From: Candidatus Thiodiazotropha endoloripes
Lineage (GTDB): Bacteria > Pseudomonadota > Gammaproteobacteria > Chromatiales > Chromatiaceae
Reading direction: 5' to 3'
Length of the DNA: 64,000 bases
NCBI GenBank assembly: GCA_001709035.1
Contig: LVKA01000019.1
Span: forward strand, 248,001-312,000
Shown here: in pieces, positions 30,404 through 40,819 of the stretch
Position numbering within the stretch: the first letter of the stretch is position 1
Layout of the letters: each line of letters begins with the position of its first letter
Made by a program: the position numbers and the translations under genes
The notes under the pieces: generated by a model
The model's input: the letters and a program-made list of their open reading frames with translations, nothing else
Database searches by the model: none
Told to the model about the DNA's origin: nothing

Positions 30404-32284
30404 TCAGGCGGAACGCTTTTTCAGATGGATCAGCAGCAGTGAGATGGCCGCAGGGGTGACACCGGGTATCCGGCCCGCCTGTCCCAAGGTCTCGGGCCGG
30501 TGCCGCTGGAACTTCTCCCGCACTTCGGAGGAGAGACCCCGGACATTGCTATAGTCCAGATCCTCAGGCAGCAGCACCGATTCGTTGGCGCGCTGCTTTT
30601 CGATCTCACCCTGCTGACGGGCGATATAGCCGGCATACTTTGCCTGCACCTCCAGCTGCTCCACCACTTGCGGCGCCTGCAGGCCCGGGCCGAGCCTGGG
30701 AATGGTCATCAGCTGCCGGTAGCTGACATTCGGTCTTGCCAGCAGATTGTGGGCGCTGGCCTCTTTCGACAGGTTGCCTCCGAGGATGCTCTCCGCCTGC
30801 TGCGAATCAAGATCGGTGGGTCGTAGCCAGATATCCTTCAACCGCTGCTGCTCCCGCTCGATATTCTCCCGTTTACGGCAGAAGACCTCCCAACGCTGGT
30901 CGTCGACAACCCCCAACTGGCGTCCGCTTTCGGTCAGCCGCAGGTCCGCATTGTCTTCTCTCAGCAGCAGCCGATACTCAGCCCGGCTGGTAAACATCCG
31001 GTAGGGCTCCTGAGTTCCCTGAGTGATCAGATCATCGACCAGAACGCCCAGATAGGCCTCATCCCTTCTCGGTGACCAGGGCTCCAGCTGCTTGCTGAAG
31101 CGCACCGCATTGATGCCGGCCAGCAGTCCCTGAGCTGCTGCCTCTTCATAGCCGGTGGTGCCGTTGATCTGTCCGGCAAAAAAGAGCCCCTCGATGTATT
31201 TGGTCTGCAGCGAGGATGTCAAATCTCTCGGATCGAAAAAGTCATATTCGATGGCGTAGCCGGGACGGGTGATATGGGCGTTTTCAAAACCCTTCATCGA
31301 GCGCACCAGCTGATACTGGATATCGAACGGCAGGCTGGTGGAGATCCCGTTGGGGTAGATTTCGTGGGTATCGAGACCTTCAGGTTCGATAAAGATCTGG
31401 TGCGAATCCTTGTCGGCGAAGCGCACGATCTTGTCCTCGATGGAGGGGCAATATCTGGGTCCGACCCCCTCGATCACACCGGCATACATGGGCGAGCGGG
31501 CGAGCCCGCCGCGAATGATTTCATGGGTCTGCTGATTGGTATGGGTGATATGACAGCTGACCTGCGGGGGATGCTGATCACGCTCGCCAAGAAAGGAGAA
31601 GACCGGTGTCGGAGTATCGCCGGGCTGGGCCTGCAGTTGTGCATAGTCAATGGTGCGGCCGTCAATTCTCGGCGGGGTTCCGGTCTTCAGCCGTTCCACC
31701 CGAAAGGGTAGATCCCTAAGACGCTGCGATAGTGCATTCGAGGGAGGATCACCGGCCCGACCACCCTCATAGTTGGAAAGCCCGATATGGATCCGGCCAC
31801 CGAGAAAGGTACCGACGGTCAGTACCACCGCATCGGCACGGAACTTCAGACCCATCTGGGTCACCACCCCGGTGACTCTATCCTGCTCGACCAGCAGATC
31901 GTCCACCGCCTGTTGGAACAGTTGAAGATTGGCCTGATTCTCCAGCCGATGACGAATCGCGGCTTTATATCGCACCCGGTCCGCCTGAGCTCTGGTGGCT
32001 CTCACCGCGGCCCCTTTGCGGGAGTTGAGAATACGGAACTGAATACCACCGAGATCGGCTGCCTGGGCCATGGCGCCGCCCAGCGCATCCACCTCTTTCA
32101 CCAGGTGTCCTTTACCGATCCCGCCAATCGCCGGGTTGCAGCTCATCTGACCCAGGGTTTCGATATTGTGGGTCAGCAGCAGCGTCCGGGCACCCATCCG
32201 CGCCGCCGCAAGGGCCGCTTCGGTACCGGCATGGCCACCACCCACCACAATCACATCAAACTTATCGGTAAACAACATTGTCAT
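30404..32284 (-). CDS. mnmG: tRNA U34 carboxymethylaminomethyl modification enzyme MnmG (GidA)
   Basis: The 626-residue FAD protein has the Rossmann motif [41 protein letters not shown], and the C-terminal MnmE-binding helical domain. It works with MnmE (encoded at 36916-38262) on wobble uridines. Two ATGs are possible (32284 and 32278); the second gives the usual N-terminus [14 protein letters not shown]. No strong ribosome site is seen for either. Confidence 0.97.
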   Translation of the reverse strand: MTMLFTDKFDVIVVGGGHAGTEAALAAARMGARTLLLTHNIETLGQMSCNPAIGGIGKGHLVKEVDALGGAMAQAADLGGIQFRILNSRKGAAVRATRAQADRVRYKAAIRHRLENQANLQLFQQAVDDLLVEQDRVTGVVTQMGLKFRADAVVLTVGTFLGGRIHIGLSNYEGGRAGDPPSNALSQRLRDLPFRVERLKTGTPPRIDGRTIDYAQLQAQPGDTPTPVFSFLGERDQHPPQVSCHITHTNQQTHEIIRGGLARSPMYAGVIEGVGPRYCPSIEDKIVRFADKDSHQIFIEPEGLDTHEIYPNGISTSLPFDIQYQLVRSMKGFENAHITRPGYAIEYDFFDPRDLTSSLQTKYIEGLFFAGQINGTTGYEEAAAQGLLAGINAVRFSKQLEPWSPRRDEAYLGVLVDDLITQGTQEPYRMFTSRAEYRLLLREDNADLRLTESGRQLGVVDDQRWEVFCRKRENIEREQQRLKDIWLRPTDLDSQQAESILGGNLSKEASAHNLLARPNVSYRQLMTIPRLGPGLQAPQVVEQLEVQAKYAGYIARQQGEIEKQRANESVLLPEDLDYSNVRGLSSEVREKFQRHRPETLGQAGRIPGVTPAAISLLLIHLKKRSA

Positions 32285-32627
32285 AACTATTCGCGGATTC
32301 GCTGCTGCCTGTGTAGCCGGTCATCGAACTACTGCAGCGGCAAGCGAGCTGAAACTAATCGATCGAACCCGGCATTTTAACTGATTCATCCCGCTAATGA
32401 GACGATTATCAAACGCCATCGGCTTCACTATAGCCATTTATCGCTCAGGAATCGCAAATTCCTCCCGATTTGTACAGACATCTTTAGGGCCTGTTAACAC
32501 TAATCCAATGAGCCATAAACTGACAAATGTGCGATCGTTTCTAAACCTGAAGCGGCCGCCTGCCGATCAAGTAGGCTGATACTGTTTCAAACTTTACAAT
32601 CAGCCCGATACAACAAGAGGAACAACC
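32285..32627. other. Divergent intergenic region mnmG / moxR
   Basis: The 343-bp gap should contain both promoters. A copy of the dispersed repeat lies at 32485-32506 (tagggcctgttaacac then taatcc). No gene is supported. Confidence 0.5.
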
Positions 32628-33545
32628 ATGGGTCCTGAATTAGCTGAGGCAATCAAAGCGGCGGGTAATATCCTGCTGGGCAAACAGGAGGTGGTGAAAC
32701 TCTCTCTGACCTGTCTGCTCGCCAGAGGGCACCTGTTGATCGAGGATGTCCCCGGTGTGGGTAAAACCACTTTGGCCCATACCCTGGCACATCTGTTGGG
32801 ACTCAACTATCAGCGGATTCAGTTCACCAGTGATCTGCTGCCTTCGGACATCATCGGGGTTTCGGTGTTCGATACCAATCAACAGAACTTTCAGTTTCAC
32901 CGCGGACCGATCTTCGCTCAGGTGGTGCTCGCCGATGAGATCAATCGGGCCACACCCAAGGCTCAGAGCGCCCTGCTCGAAGCCATGGAAGAGCGACAGG
33001 TCACCACCGACGGAGCAACCTACAACCTGCCGGAACCCTTCTTTGTCATCGCCACACAGAATCCGAGCCATCAGGTCGGTACCTTTCCGCTACCCGAATC
33101 CCAGCTCGATCGCTTTTTGATGCGCATCAGCATCGGCTACCCCGGCCGAAGTGCGGAGCGTGATCTGTTGGCTGGAGGGGACCGCCGAGCGGCATTGGAG
33201 GATCACCCGGTGGTGCTCGATGGTCAGCGACTCTCCGAATATCAGCAACAGGTGACCAAGGTACATGTGGCCGATGCCCTGATCGAATATTGTCAGGACA
33301 TCCTGGCACACACCAGAAACATGCCCGACTACCGACTCGGCCTCTCACCCCGAGCCGGGTTGGCGATGCTACAGGCCGCACGGGCCTGGGCCTTCCTCGA
33401 GGATCGTGATCTGGTGTTGCCCGAGGATCTGCAGGCGATACTGCCGGCAACCATCGGGCACCGATTGCAGACCTCCGGGGAGAAGATGTCGGTTTCCGGG
33501 GATGGTCTGGTCAAGGATCTGCTGAACAGAATACCACTACCCTGA
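32628..33545 (+). CDS. MoxR-type AAA+ ATPase
   Basis: The 305-residue protein has Walker A VPGVGKTT (about residues 41-48), Walker B VVLADEINRA, sensor 1 FFVIATQNPSHQVGTFPLPESQLDRFLMRI and a C-terminal lid, all typical of MoxR. MoxR ATPases act as chaperones that load or activate partner proteins. GAGGAAC precedes the ATG. It heads a three-gene unit with DUF58 and transglutaminase genes, a widespread arrangement of unknown physiological role. Confidence 0.93.
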   Translation: MGPELAEAIKAAGNILLGKQEVVKLSLTCLLARGHLLIEDVPGVGKTTLAHTLAHLLGLNYQRIQFTSDLLPSDIIGVSVFDTNQQNFQFHRGPIFAQVVLADEINRATPKAQSALLEAMEERQVTTDGATYNLPEPFFVIATQNPSHQVGTFPLPESQLDRFLMRISIGYPGRSAERDLLAGGDRRAALEDHPVVLDGQRLSEYQQQVTKVHVADALIEYCQDILAHTRNMPDYRLGLSPRAGLAMLQAARAWAFLEDRDLVLPEDLQAILPATIGHRLQTSGEKMSVSGDGLVKDLLNRIPLP

Positions 33546-33553
33546 TCGTATCA

Positions 33554-34522
33554 ATGACCCGCTCCTCACTCTATCGTTGGTTTAGGCAGTTCCGCCGTCA
33601 GGCCCAGCCCGATACCCAGGGCGGTGTTACCGTCAAGGCGAGGAGTATCTATATCCTGCCAACAAAACAGGGCCTGCTGCTGGCAGTGGTACTGTTGGCA
33701 ATGCTGGTCGGCTCGATCAACTACGGCAGTAATCTTGGCTACCTGGCGACCTTTCTTCTTGGTGGCATCTGGATCACCAGCATTCTGCATACCTGGCGTA
33801 ATCTGTTGGGCCTGAGACTTCAGCCGCAACATGTGGATTCGGTGTTTGCCGGGGAGTCGGCGGATTTCTGCCTCTCACTGATCAATCCTTCGAACCTCGA
33901 CCGTTTTGCGATCACCCTGAAACAGAAAAAAAATTTTGGTGACAGTCTCGATATTCCAAACAATGAGCAGCTACCGATCCATCTCCCTCTGGTAAGTAAA
34001 AAGCGCGGTCTTTTCAAACTGCCGCAGATCACGCTGCACACCACCTATCCGCTGGGTCTGTTTCATGCCTGGACCTATGCCGAAATCGATCTCAACTGTC
34101 TGGTCTATCCAAAACCGGCGGAACGGGGTAAACCGCCTGTCACCGAGAGCTATACCAAAAGCAACAGCGGTGATCGGGGGGTTGGCAGCGATGACTTTGT
34201 CGGACTGCGAACCTTTCGAACCGGTGACTCACCGAAACAGATCGATTGGAAGGCCTATGCCCGACAACAGGGTCTGTTGAGCAAACAGTTTGGTGGTGAC
34301 CGTCACGTGGAGATCACCCTGGACTGGGACTTGATAGCGGAGCAGGAACCGGAAAGACGGCTCAGTCTGTTGTGCCGTTTCATACTTCAGCAGGAGGAGT
34401 TAAGACACGCCTATGCGATGAAAATACCTGGTCTCTCCATAGCCTGTGGTCTGGGAAGCGCTCATATGCAAAAGTGCCTCAGCGCTTTGGCGCGATACGG
34501 AATAGCCGATGCAGATCGCTGA
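33554..34522 (+). CDS. DUF58 domain protein (MoxR partner)
   Basis: The 322-residue protein has two N-terminal membrane segments (about residues 35-75, GLLLAVVLLAMLVGSINYGSNLGYLATFLLGGIW) and a cytoplasmic or periplasmic region ending in the DUF58 signature GSDDFVGLRTFRTGDSPKQIDWKAYARQQGLLSKQF. DUF58 proteins nearly always occur with MoxR and resemble von Willebrand A domains. It is 8 nt after moxR and overlaps the next gene by 14 nt. Confidence 0.88.
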   Translation: MTRSSLYRWFRQFRRQAQPDTQGGVTVKARSIYILPTKQGLLLAVVLLAMLVGSINYGSNLGYLATFLLGGIWITSILHTWRNLLGLRLQPQHVDSVFAGESADFCLSLINPSNLDRFAITLKQKKNFGDSLDIPNNEQLPIHLPLVSKKRGLFKLPQITLHTTYPLGLFHAWTYAEIDLNCLVYPKPAERGKPPVTESYTKSNSGDRGVGSDDFVGLRTFRTGDSPKQIDWKAYARQQGLLSKQFGGDRHVEITLDWDLIAEQEPERRLSLLCRFILQQEELRHAYAMKIPGLSIACGLGSAHMQKCLSALARYGIADADR

Positions 34523-36491
34523 TCACAGTCTGACTGCAAGACAGCATCTGCTGGTCAGCCTCTGTGCCGGGCTGGCGATTGTGCCTCATGCCCTGCACGT
34601 TCCGCTTCCAATCTCTCTGTTTCTGATCTTACTGTTCGTCTGGCGTCTCGCAGCGCTTCGCTATCCACAATTTCAACCGGGTCGATGGTTGCTGGTACTG
34701 ACAACCCTAGGTGGTGTGATCCTCACTTTCAGCCAATACCATACTCTGATCGGCCGGGATGCCGGTGTGGGACTGCTGACGGTCATGATGATGCTTAAAA
34801 TACTGGAGGTGCGAAAACGTCAGGATCTCTATGTCGCCGTCTTCATCTCCTACTTTGTGATCATTACCCATTTTCTGTTTGATCAATCGATGGTGATGGC
34901 CCTCTATCTGTTTTCAGTGATGGTCTGTTTGACCGCTCTGTTGATTGAGATCAATCGCATCAAGCCATCCGCCACCACGCTGGAACCCTTCGTCAGAACG
35001 GCGATAATCACACTTCAGGCGATTCCGATAGCCATCGTGCTGTTTGTAATTTTTCCCCGTTTGAACCAACCCCTTTGGAATCTGGGCATCGGCAGCAGTG
35101 GAACCACCGGTCTCAGTGACCGGGTAACACCAGGGCAGATAGCCGAGCTGATCGAATCACCGGAGGTTGCCTTCCGGGTCAGCTTTGACAGAGAGGTACC
35201 ACCGGTAGAACAACGTTATTGGCGTGGCCTGGTGATCTGGGATACGGACGGCCTCAGCTGGTTCAACCGAAAGGAGCAGGTGGTTGAACGACACATTCAA
35301 CTGAAAGCCCATGGCGAACACAGTTACGAGGTATTTCTCGAAGCACATCAGAAGCGCTGGTTGTATGCCCTCGATCTGCCGGTCAGTAGCAAACAGAATT
35401 TCAGGCTTTCACAGGATATTATCCTGCAGAGAAGAGAGCCGGTGAGGCAATCATTGACCTATCAGGTTCGTTCCAGCACCGAGCAGCAGAACAGGGTCGT
35501 TCTACCCGGTATGCTGCAACGGGCATTGGAGCTGCCGGACAATGTCACCCAACGGCAATTCGAGTTGGTTGAAGGGTGGCGCAGTAGTGCCACGACATCC
35601 AGAGAAATTGTCGATCTTGCATTGGCACACTTCAATAGCCAGCCATTTGTCTACACCCTCACACCTCCCCGTTATCTGGACAACCCCATTGATCAGTTTC
35701 TTTTCGATACTCAAGAGGGGTTTTGCGAACACTATGCAACCAGCTTTGCTCAACTGATGCGCATCGCCGGCATACCCACCCGTCTGGTGTTGGGTTATCA
35801 GGGGGGGGAATTCAATGAGTTGGGAGACTACTACATCATCCGGCAATACGATGCCCACGCCTGGACGGAAGTCTGGTTGGAAGAGAGCGGATGGTTGCGA
35901 GTCGACCCAACAGCAGCCGTTGCGCCGGAACGCATACGCTTTCAACTGAGAAACGATTTTGGCGCAGAGGGTTCGCCGGCAATGTTTCAGCTCGATGAAC
36001 TGGGGCTGGTCGGTTCAAGCCTGCGGCGTTTCGCCCATATGCTGGATAATGCCAATATTCAGTGGCGACGCTGGATCATTGGTTACAGCCGGGAGCACCA
36101 GTTTTCACTGATGCGTAATTTCGGCTTCGATACGCTGACGCCACTCCAGTGGAGTCTGATTACCATTGGACTGATCTCAATACCGCTACTGCTGATTGCT
36201 CTGCGACTGGTGCTGTCGGGAAAAAAACAACCGCTTCCGGAGATCGTTGCCTACAACCAATATTGTAAAAAACTCGCCCGTCTGGGTATCAGCAGGAAAA
36301 CCTATGAAGGTCCGATGGACTACGCGAAAAGGGCGATTGCCGAACGGCCCGATCTGACTGCATCCATCAGCAGAATTACGGCACTCTACATCAGACTGCG
36401 TTATGGACCCAAAGCCGACAAAAGCCAGACCAAAAAGCTACTTCAACAGGTCAAACAATTTCGTCCTGGCCGGCAGAAGCCTGGCACCTGA
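34509..36491 (+). CDS. Membrane transglutaminase-like protein (DUF3488 / TgpA type)
   Basis: The 660-residue protein has about six N-terminal membrane helices (DUF3488, residues 15-200), a periplasmic transglutaminase-like domain, a further membrane helix (about 550-575) and a DUF4129-like C-terminus. The catalytic triad is visible: Cys406 in EGFCEHYA, His450 in DAHAWTEVW and Asp466 in RVDPT. P. aeruginosa TgpA, of this type, is essential. The substrate is unknown; cell-envelope cross-linking or proteolysis are both possible. Confidence 0.9.
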   Translation: MQIADHSLTARQHLLVSLCAGLAIVPHALHVPLPISLFLILLFVWRLAALRYPQFQPGRWLLVLTTLGGVILTFSQYHTLIGRDAGVGLLTVMMMLKILEVRKRQDLYVAVFISYFVIITHFLFDQSMVMALYLFSVMVCLTALLIEINRIKPSATTLEPFVRTAIITLQAIPIAIVLFVIFPRLNQPLWNLGIGSSGTTGLSDRVTPGQIAELIESPEVAFRVSFDREVPPVEQRYWRGLVIWDTDGLSWFNRKEQVVERHIQLKAHGEHSYEVFLEAHQKRWLYALDLPVSSKQNFRLSQDIILQRREPVRQSLTYQVRSSTEQQNRVVLPGMLQRALELPDNVTQRQFELVEGWRSSATTSREIVDLALAHFNSQPFVYTLTPPRYLDNPIDQFLFDTQEGFCEHYATSFAQLMRIAGIPTRLVLGYQGGEFNELGDYYIIRQYDAHAWTEVWLEESGWLRVDPTAAVAPERIRFQLRNDFGAEGSPAMFQLDELGLVGSSLRRFAHMLDNANIQWRRWIIGYSREHQFSLMRNFGFDTLTPLQWSLITIGLISIPLLLIALRLVLSGKKQPLPEIVAYNQYCKKLARLGISRKTYEGPMDYAKRAIAERPDLTASISRITALYIRLRYGPKADKSQTKKLLQQVKQFRPGRQKPGT

Positions 36492-36513
36492 CCGAATATT
36501 TAAACCCGACGAC

Positions 36514-36753
36514 TCAATCGTGGAGTATGGCGTACAACTTGTCTTTCAGTAACAGACGCCTTTTTTTCATCTCTTCCATATGAAAATCGGAGACCGGTGT
36601 ACTCAACTCCTCCAGATTACGAATATGGGCATCCAGCCAATCGTACTCATCCATCAAATTGTGAAACACCTCATTACTCTTACGCAGATCCGCAATTTTT
36701 TCTGCGTACTCGGGAAATTCATGCAACAGATCGTGTGATTCACCCAGCATCAT
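36514..36753 (-). CDS. DUF465 (YdcH-like) small protein
   Basis: The 79-residue protein is almost wholly helical and charged: HEFPEYAEKIADLRKSNEVFHNLMDEYDWLDAHIRNLE, then MEEMKKRRLLLKDKLYAIL. This matches the DUF465 family, whose function is unknown. The ATG pair at 36753/36750 follows GGAGAG; the second ATG has the better spacing. It converges on the transglutaminase gene. Confidence 0.85.
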   Translation of the reverse strand: MMLGESHDLLHEFPEYAEKIADLRKSNEVFHNLMDEYDWLDAHIRNLEELSTPVSDFHMEEMKKRRLLLKDKLYAILHD

Positions 36754-36915
36754 TCTCTCCTCTTATTCGGAATCTCTATTTCAACACCTTAATGCGACTC
36801 TGGCTATGGCAACAATGTACTGAATCAAAAAAAGTTAAGATTTTTTTGCCCCCTCAACCGGTTGTCTGTGAACTGGAACAATCGGCCCGCCAAACTCCAG
36901 CGAATATCGAAAACC

Positions 36916-38262
36916 CTATTTGCCAATACAGAAACTGGAGAATATCCGGCCCAATAGATCGTCTGCCGTAAACTCCCCGGTGATCTCCGAGAGGGCAAGC
37001 TGGGCAACTCTGAGATCTTCAGCAAGCAGTTCACCCGCCTGGTCCCGTAACAGACTCTGTTGACCATGCTCGAGATATTGCATGCCCCGCTGCAGCGCAT
37101 CGAGATGACGACGCCGGGCGATGAACTCCCCTTCATGCTGGTCATGATAACCGGCACACTGCTTTAAATGGTCATTCAACAGAGACAGTCCCACGCCCTG
37201 TTTGGCAGACAGACAAATCTCCACCCCATCCTCAATCTGATGCAGTCCCGCTGATTTTCCGGTCAGGTCGATCTTGTTGCGTATCAGGGTTACCGGCACC
37301 CCTTCGGGCAGGGTGCTTCTGTCCAGCGCCGTTGAATCCGGATCGCTTCGATCATCAAACACCCAGAGCACTCTGTCAGCATCGGCCATCTGCTCTCTTG
37401 CCCGGCGCACACCCTCCGCTTCGATCGGATCATCACTCTCGCGCAGACCCGCCGTATCGATGATGTGCAGGGGAATGCCATCAATGGTGATACGCTCCTT
37501 GAGCAGATCCCTGGTGGTGCCCGGGATCTCGGTGACAATCGCCGATTCGTTGCCTGCCAAGGCATTGAGGAGACTCGATTTCCCCGCATTGGGTCTACCG
37601 GCGATCACCAAAGTCAGCCCATCACGCAATACTCTGCCACTTTGCGCAGATTGAAATGTCTTTTCAACCTGGGACATTATCGCGAGTAAACGCTCACTCA
37701 CATGGCCATCATTGAGAAAATCGATCTCCTCTTCCGGGAAGTCGATTGCCGCCTCTACATAGAGCCGCAACTCAATCAGCTGCTCAACCAGTGTGTGGAT
37801 ACGTTGGGAAAAGTGCCCCTGCAGGGTACGGCTGGCCAGACGGGCGGCAGCATGACTCTGGGCATCGATTAGATCGGCTATGGCCTCCGCCTGTACCAGA
37901 TCGAGTTTGTCGTTCAAAAAGGCCCGCTCACTGAACTCACCCGCATGGGCAATTCTGGCTCCGGCCTGTACAACCGCCTGGAGCAACAGATCCATCACCA
38001 CCGGACCACCATGACCCTGGAATTCCAGCACATCCTCACCGGTGAATGAGTGGGGCGCTGGAAAGTAGAGTGCGATTCCCTGGTCGATGAGCTGCTGTTG
38101 CTGATCGGTAAAGTCGACCAGTTTGGCCACTCTCGGGGGTGGCAGGCTGCCAATCAGGGATTTCGCAATTTTCGGACAATGGACGCCACTGATCCGCACA
38201 ATCCCAACCCCACCGCGACCAGGTGGGGTTGCGACTGCGGCAATGGTGTCCCGCGCTGCCAT
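36916..38262 (-). CDS. mnmE: tRNA modification GTPase MnmE (TrmE)
   Basis: The 448-residue protein has the N-terminal tetrahydrofolate-binding domain ([20 protein letters not shown]), a helical domain interrupted by the G domain ([26 protein letters not shown]) and the C-terminal CIGK motif with the essential Cys. It partners with MnmG on wobble uridine modification. It follows yidC by 25 nt, and that gap is mostly a palindromic repeat. Confidence 0.97.
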   Translation of the reverse strand: MAARDTIAAVATPPGRGGVGIVRISGVHCPKIAKSLIGSLPPPRVAKLVDFTDQQQQLIDQGIALYFPAPHSFTGEDVLEFQGHGGPVVMDLLLQAVVQAGARIAHAGEFSERAFLNDKLDLVQAEAIADLIDAQSHAAARLASRTLQGHFSQRIHTLVEQLIELRLYVEAAIDFPEEEIDFLNDGHVSERLLAIMSQVEKTFQSAQSGRVLRDGLTLVIAGRPNAGKSSLLNALAGNESAIVTEIPGTTRDLLKERITIDGIPLHIIDTAGLRESDDPIEAEGVRRAREQMADADRVLWVFDDRSDPDSTALDRSTLPEGVPVTLIRNKIDLTGKSAGLHQIEDGVEICLSAKQGVGLSLLNDHLKQCAGYHDQHEGEFIARRRHLDALQRGMQYLEHGQQSLLRDQAGELLAEDLRVAQLALSEITGEFTADDLLGRIFSSFCIGK

Positions 38263-38272
38263 GAGTGTCAGT

Positions 38273-38290
38273 GCCTGTTAACAGGCCCTA
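38273..38290 (-). repeat. Palindromic copy of the dispersed repeat between yidC and mnmE
   Basis: GCCTGTTAACAGGC is a perfect 14-bp palindrome (38273-38286). On the minus strand it directly follows the yidC stop codon, which itself forms the TAG of the shared core TAGGGCCTGTTAACA. The element therefore fills the yidC-mnmE junction. Confidence 0.65.
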
Positions 38291-39961
38291 GGTTGCAGCG
38301 TTCTCAATCTTGCGGGTGATGTACCACTGCTGGGCAATGGAGATCAGATTGTTGACCACCCAGTAGAGTACCAACCCGGCCGGGAAGAAGGCGAAGAAGA
38401 TGGTAAACACAAACGGCAGACTCATCATGATCTTCGCCTGCATCGGATCAGGTGGTGCCGGATTGAGTTTCTGCTGGACGAACATGGAGACACCCATGAT
38501 CAGCGGCAGAATGAAATAGGGATCCTTCTCCGACAAACTCTCGATCCACAGAATCCAGGGTGCATGACGCAACTCCACACTCTCCAACAGTACCCAGTAG
38601 AGGGCGATGAATACCGGAATCTGAACCAGAATCGGCAGACAACCACCGAGTGGATTGATCTTCTCTGTCTTATACAGCTCCATCATGGCCTGCTGGAAAC
38701 GCTGCTTGTCATCCCCATAGCGATCTTTCAGCGCCTGCACCCGGGGCGTGAACTTACGCATGTTGGCCATCGATTTATAACTGGTCTCGGAAAGCTTATA
38801 GAACACCGCTTTGATCAGAAGCGTCAGCAGGATGATCGCCCAACCCCAGTTGCCCACCATATTGTGGATGCTCTTCAACAACCAGAAGATCGGTTTGGCG
38901 ATTACGGTAAGCCAACCGTAGTCGACGGTCAGTTCCAAACCTTCCGCAATCTGTTCCAGTTGATCCTGGAGTTTTGGACCGATATAGAGCTGACGACTGA
39001 TCTTTTGGGTCTCTCCATTTTCAACCGTAATGGATGGGGAGTAGCTGCCAAGCAGATATTTACCACCAGTCAGTGCATTGGTGTAGTAGTGCTCAACCTG
39101 ATCCTTGGGCGGAATCCAGGCACTCAGAAAGTAGTGCTGAATCATCGCCAGCCAGCCCCGATCCGTATCGATATCGAGCTTTTTACTCGCCATATCGTCG
39201 AAGTCGACCTTCTCGTATTTGTCCTTCGGGTTGTAGTAGACACCACCGGTATAGGTATAGGTTGTGAAACCACTACCATCACCATCCGGCTCTACCCGCT
39301 GTAACTGGCCATAGTCGCGAGCGGCCCAGCTCTCGCCAGACTGGTTTTCGATCAGGTAGTCCACATCGATCAGATAACTGCCGCGATTCAGGGTGAACTG
39401 TTTGGTGACCGTCACACCATTATCGCTCTTCCACACCATGGGAATAATCAGCTGATCCTGATTCTCACCCATTTCATAGTTTGTCTGTTCACTCTGATAG
39501 ATGGCTTCATGGTTCGGAGCTTTGCCTTTCTCTGATCCGATCAGACCCGATTGGGCGATATAGAGGTCGGATCCGGAAGGGGACAACAGTTCCACCTTCA
39601 GATCAGGGGTATCCAGTGCCTCGAAATATTCAAGCAGGTCAGCCAGCTGGACCGTACCGCCTTGAGTGGAGATCTCCAGCTTCAGCAGATCGGTCACCAC
39701 ATGGATCACCTGACCATTGAGGCCACTCTGCAGTTCACCGGGAACCGCACTGCCCGCCGCCTGGGGCAGATCCGCTATAACCGCTGCAGTCGGTACTCCG
39801 GAATCCTCGCCACCCTGAGGTGCGGCTGGCGTACTGCTCTGCCTGGCCGCCTGCTCAGCTTCCCGTTGCGCGGGTACTCCATAATCCTGTTGCCAGGCTT
39901 GATAGATCAACAGCCCCAGAAAGGCCAGTGTAAAGAAGAGAATCAGTCTTAGATTATCCAT
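38288..39961 (-). CDS. yidC: Membrane protein insertase YidC
   Basis: The 557-residue protein starts MDNLRLILFFTLAFLGLLIYQAWQ at 39961; a start 48 nt upstream lies within yidD and is rejected. It has the N-terminal membrane helix, a large periplasmic beta-domain (about 60-330) and five C-terminal helices with YKSMANMRKFTPRVQALKDRYGDDKQ and NPLGGCLPILVQIPVFIALYWVLLES. It inserts inner-membrane proteins with or without SecYEG. It overlaps yidD by 8 nt. Confidence 0.97.
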   Translation of the reverse strand: MDNLRLILFFTLAFLGLLIYQAWQQDYGVPAQREAEQAARQSSTPAAPQGGEDSGVPTAAVIADLPQAAGSAVPGELQSGLNGQVIHVVTDLLKLEISTQGGTVQLADLLEYFEALDTPDLKVELLSPSGSDLYIAQSGLIGSEKGKAPNHEAIYQSEQTNYEMGENQDQLIIPMVWKSDNGVTVTKQFTLNRGSYLIDVDYLIENQSGESWAARDYGQLQRVEPDGDGSGFTTYTYTGGVYYNPKDKYEKVDFDDMASKKLDIDTDRGWLAMIQHYFLSAWIPPKDQVEHYYTNALTGGKYLLGSYSPSITVENGETQKISRQLYIGPKLQDQLEQIAEGLELTVDYGWLTVIAKPIFWLLKSIHNMVGNWGWAIILLTLLIKAVFYKLSETSYKSMANMRKFTPRVQALKDRYGDDKQRFQQAMMELYKTEKINPLGGCLPILVQIPVFIALYWVLLESVELRHAPWILWIESLSEKDPYFILPLIMGVSMFVQQKLNPAPPDPMQAKIMMSLPFVFTIFFAFFPAGLVLYWVVNNLISIAQQWYITRKIENAAT

Positions 39962-40190
39962 GGAACTGCTTTTTTTGAGGTTCGGGAACCGGGTCAACCC
40001 CACCTTCATGCCAGGGGTGACAACGTGAAATTCGTTTCAGAGCAAGCCATAAACCGCGCAATCCACCATGTTTCTCAATCGCTTCGAGAGAATAGGCTGA
40101 GCAGCTGGGATAGAAACGGCAGTGCTGGCCGACAAAGGGGCTAAGTATAGTTTGGTAGAGCCTGATCAGAAAGATCATTATTTGGCGCAT
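39954..40190 (-). CDS. yidD: Membrane protein insertion efficiency factor YidD
   Basis: The 78-residue protein has an amphipathic N-terminus (IFLIRLYQTILSPF) and the conserved Cys block HCRFYPSCSAYSLEAIEKHGGLRGLWLALKRISRCHPW. It overlaps rnpA by 13 nt and yidC by 8 nt, forming a tightly coupled chain. Confidence 0.95.
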   Translation of the reverse strand: MRQIMIFLIRLYQTILSPFVGQHCRFYPSCSAYSLEAIEKHGGLRGLWLALKRISRCHPWHEGGVDPVPEPQKKQFHG

Positions 40191-40540
40191 TGCTCTGCAA
40201 TCCTATGCCAATGGTGCTGTAGTGAATTGAGACAAACTCGATTATCCGCGAGTGCTGCGCCCTGTCTGGCGACAACCACCAGGTCCAAACCAGCCAATGG
40301 TGCCTGGTTGAGCCGGAAACTCTCGCGAATGATACGCTTGATACGATTTCTGTCCACTGCTTTTCGGCAGTGTTTTTTTGCTACCGCCAGGCCTAAGCGA
40401 GCATGAGCACTTTGGTTCGGATAGGCCAGTACCAGAAAGAAGCGATCACTGGAACGCCGACCTTCACTAAAAACCCGACGAAATTCGTCGGGTTTAAGTA
40501 ATCTTCGGCTTCGAGGGAAAGCCCCTTCAGATATTGGCAA
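40178..40540 (-). CDS. rnpA: Ribonuclease P protein component
   Basis: The 120-residue basic protein has the RNR motif region RLGLAVAKKHCRKAVDRNRIKRIIRESFR and the N-terminal FPRSRRLLKPDEFRRVF. It binds RNase P RNA for tRNA 5' maturation. The start is TTG at 40540, with CAGGG about five bases upstream; no ATG or GTG fits. It begins 11 nt after the rpmH stop. Confidence 0.95.
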   Translation of the reverse strand: MPISEGAFPRSRRLLKPDEFRRVFSEGRRSSDRFFLVLAYPNQSAHARLGLAVAKKHCRKAVDRNRIKRIIRESFRLNQAPLAGLDLVVVARQGAALADNRVCLNSLQHHWHRIAEQCAK

Positions 40541-40551
40541 TGAACCCTGGC

Positions 40552-40686
40552 TCAGAGAGCGATACGGGCACGACCTTTGGCGCGACGCGCCTTCAACACT
40601 TTACGGCCATTGCGAGTTGCCATGCGCGCACGAAAACCATGGGTGCGGGCTCGTTTTAAATTACTGGGCTGAAATGTTCTTTTCAT
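40552..40686 (-). CDS. rpmH: 50S ribosomal protein L34
   Basis: The 44-residue protein reads [20 protein letters not shown] and continues with [19 protein letters not shown] to RIAL, matching bacterial L34 along its whole length. It is the first gene of the rpmH-rnpA-yidD-yidC-mnmE unit and diverges from dnaA. A good promoter lies at 40739-40768. Confidence 0.98.
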   Translation of the reverse strand: MKRTFQPSNLKRARTHGFRARMATRNGRKVLKARRAKGRARIAL

Positions 40687-40738
40687 AGCTGCTTACCGGT
40701 AAATCCGCCAATGAAGTATGGACGAAAAAAAGACGCGT

Positions 40739-40768
40739 AGCCTAGACCTAAACACCATTGCTTGTCAA
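40739..40768 (-). promoter_or_regulatory. Sigma-70-type promoter of rpmH
   Basis: On the minus strand a perfect -35 TTGACA (40763-40768) is followed after 18 nt by TAGGCT (40739-40744) as -10. The -10 is weak, but its place 53 nt before the rpmH ATG suits a strongly expressed ribosomal gene. Confidence 0.6.
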
Positions 40769-40810
40769 TAGAAAACAGCTGTAAAACGGCAAAACAAATT
40801 CGTTTTTAAC

Positions 40811-40819
40811 TGTGGATAA
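40811..40819 (-). promoter_or_regulatory. Perfect DnaA box between rpmH and dnaA
   Basis: TGTGGATAA is the exact reverse complement of the high-affinity box TTATCCACA. It follows an A/T-rich stretch and may serve dnaA autoregulation, origin function, or both. Confidence 0.75.

Noticed and set aside
38564-39304. Plus-strand frame opposite yidC
   Set aside because: Antisense shadow; composition mirrors the yidC codons.
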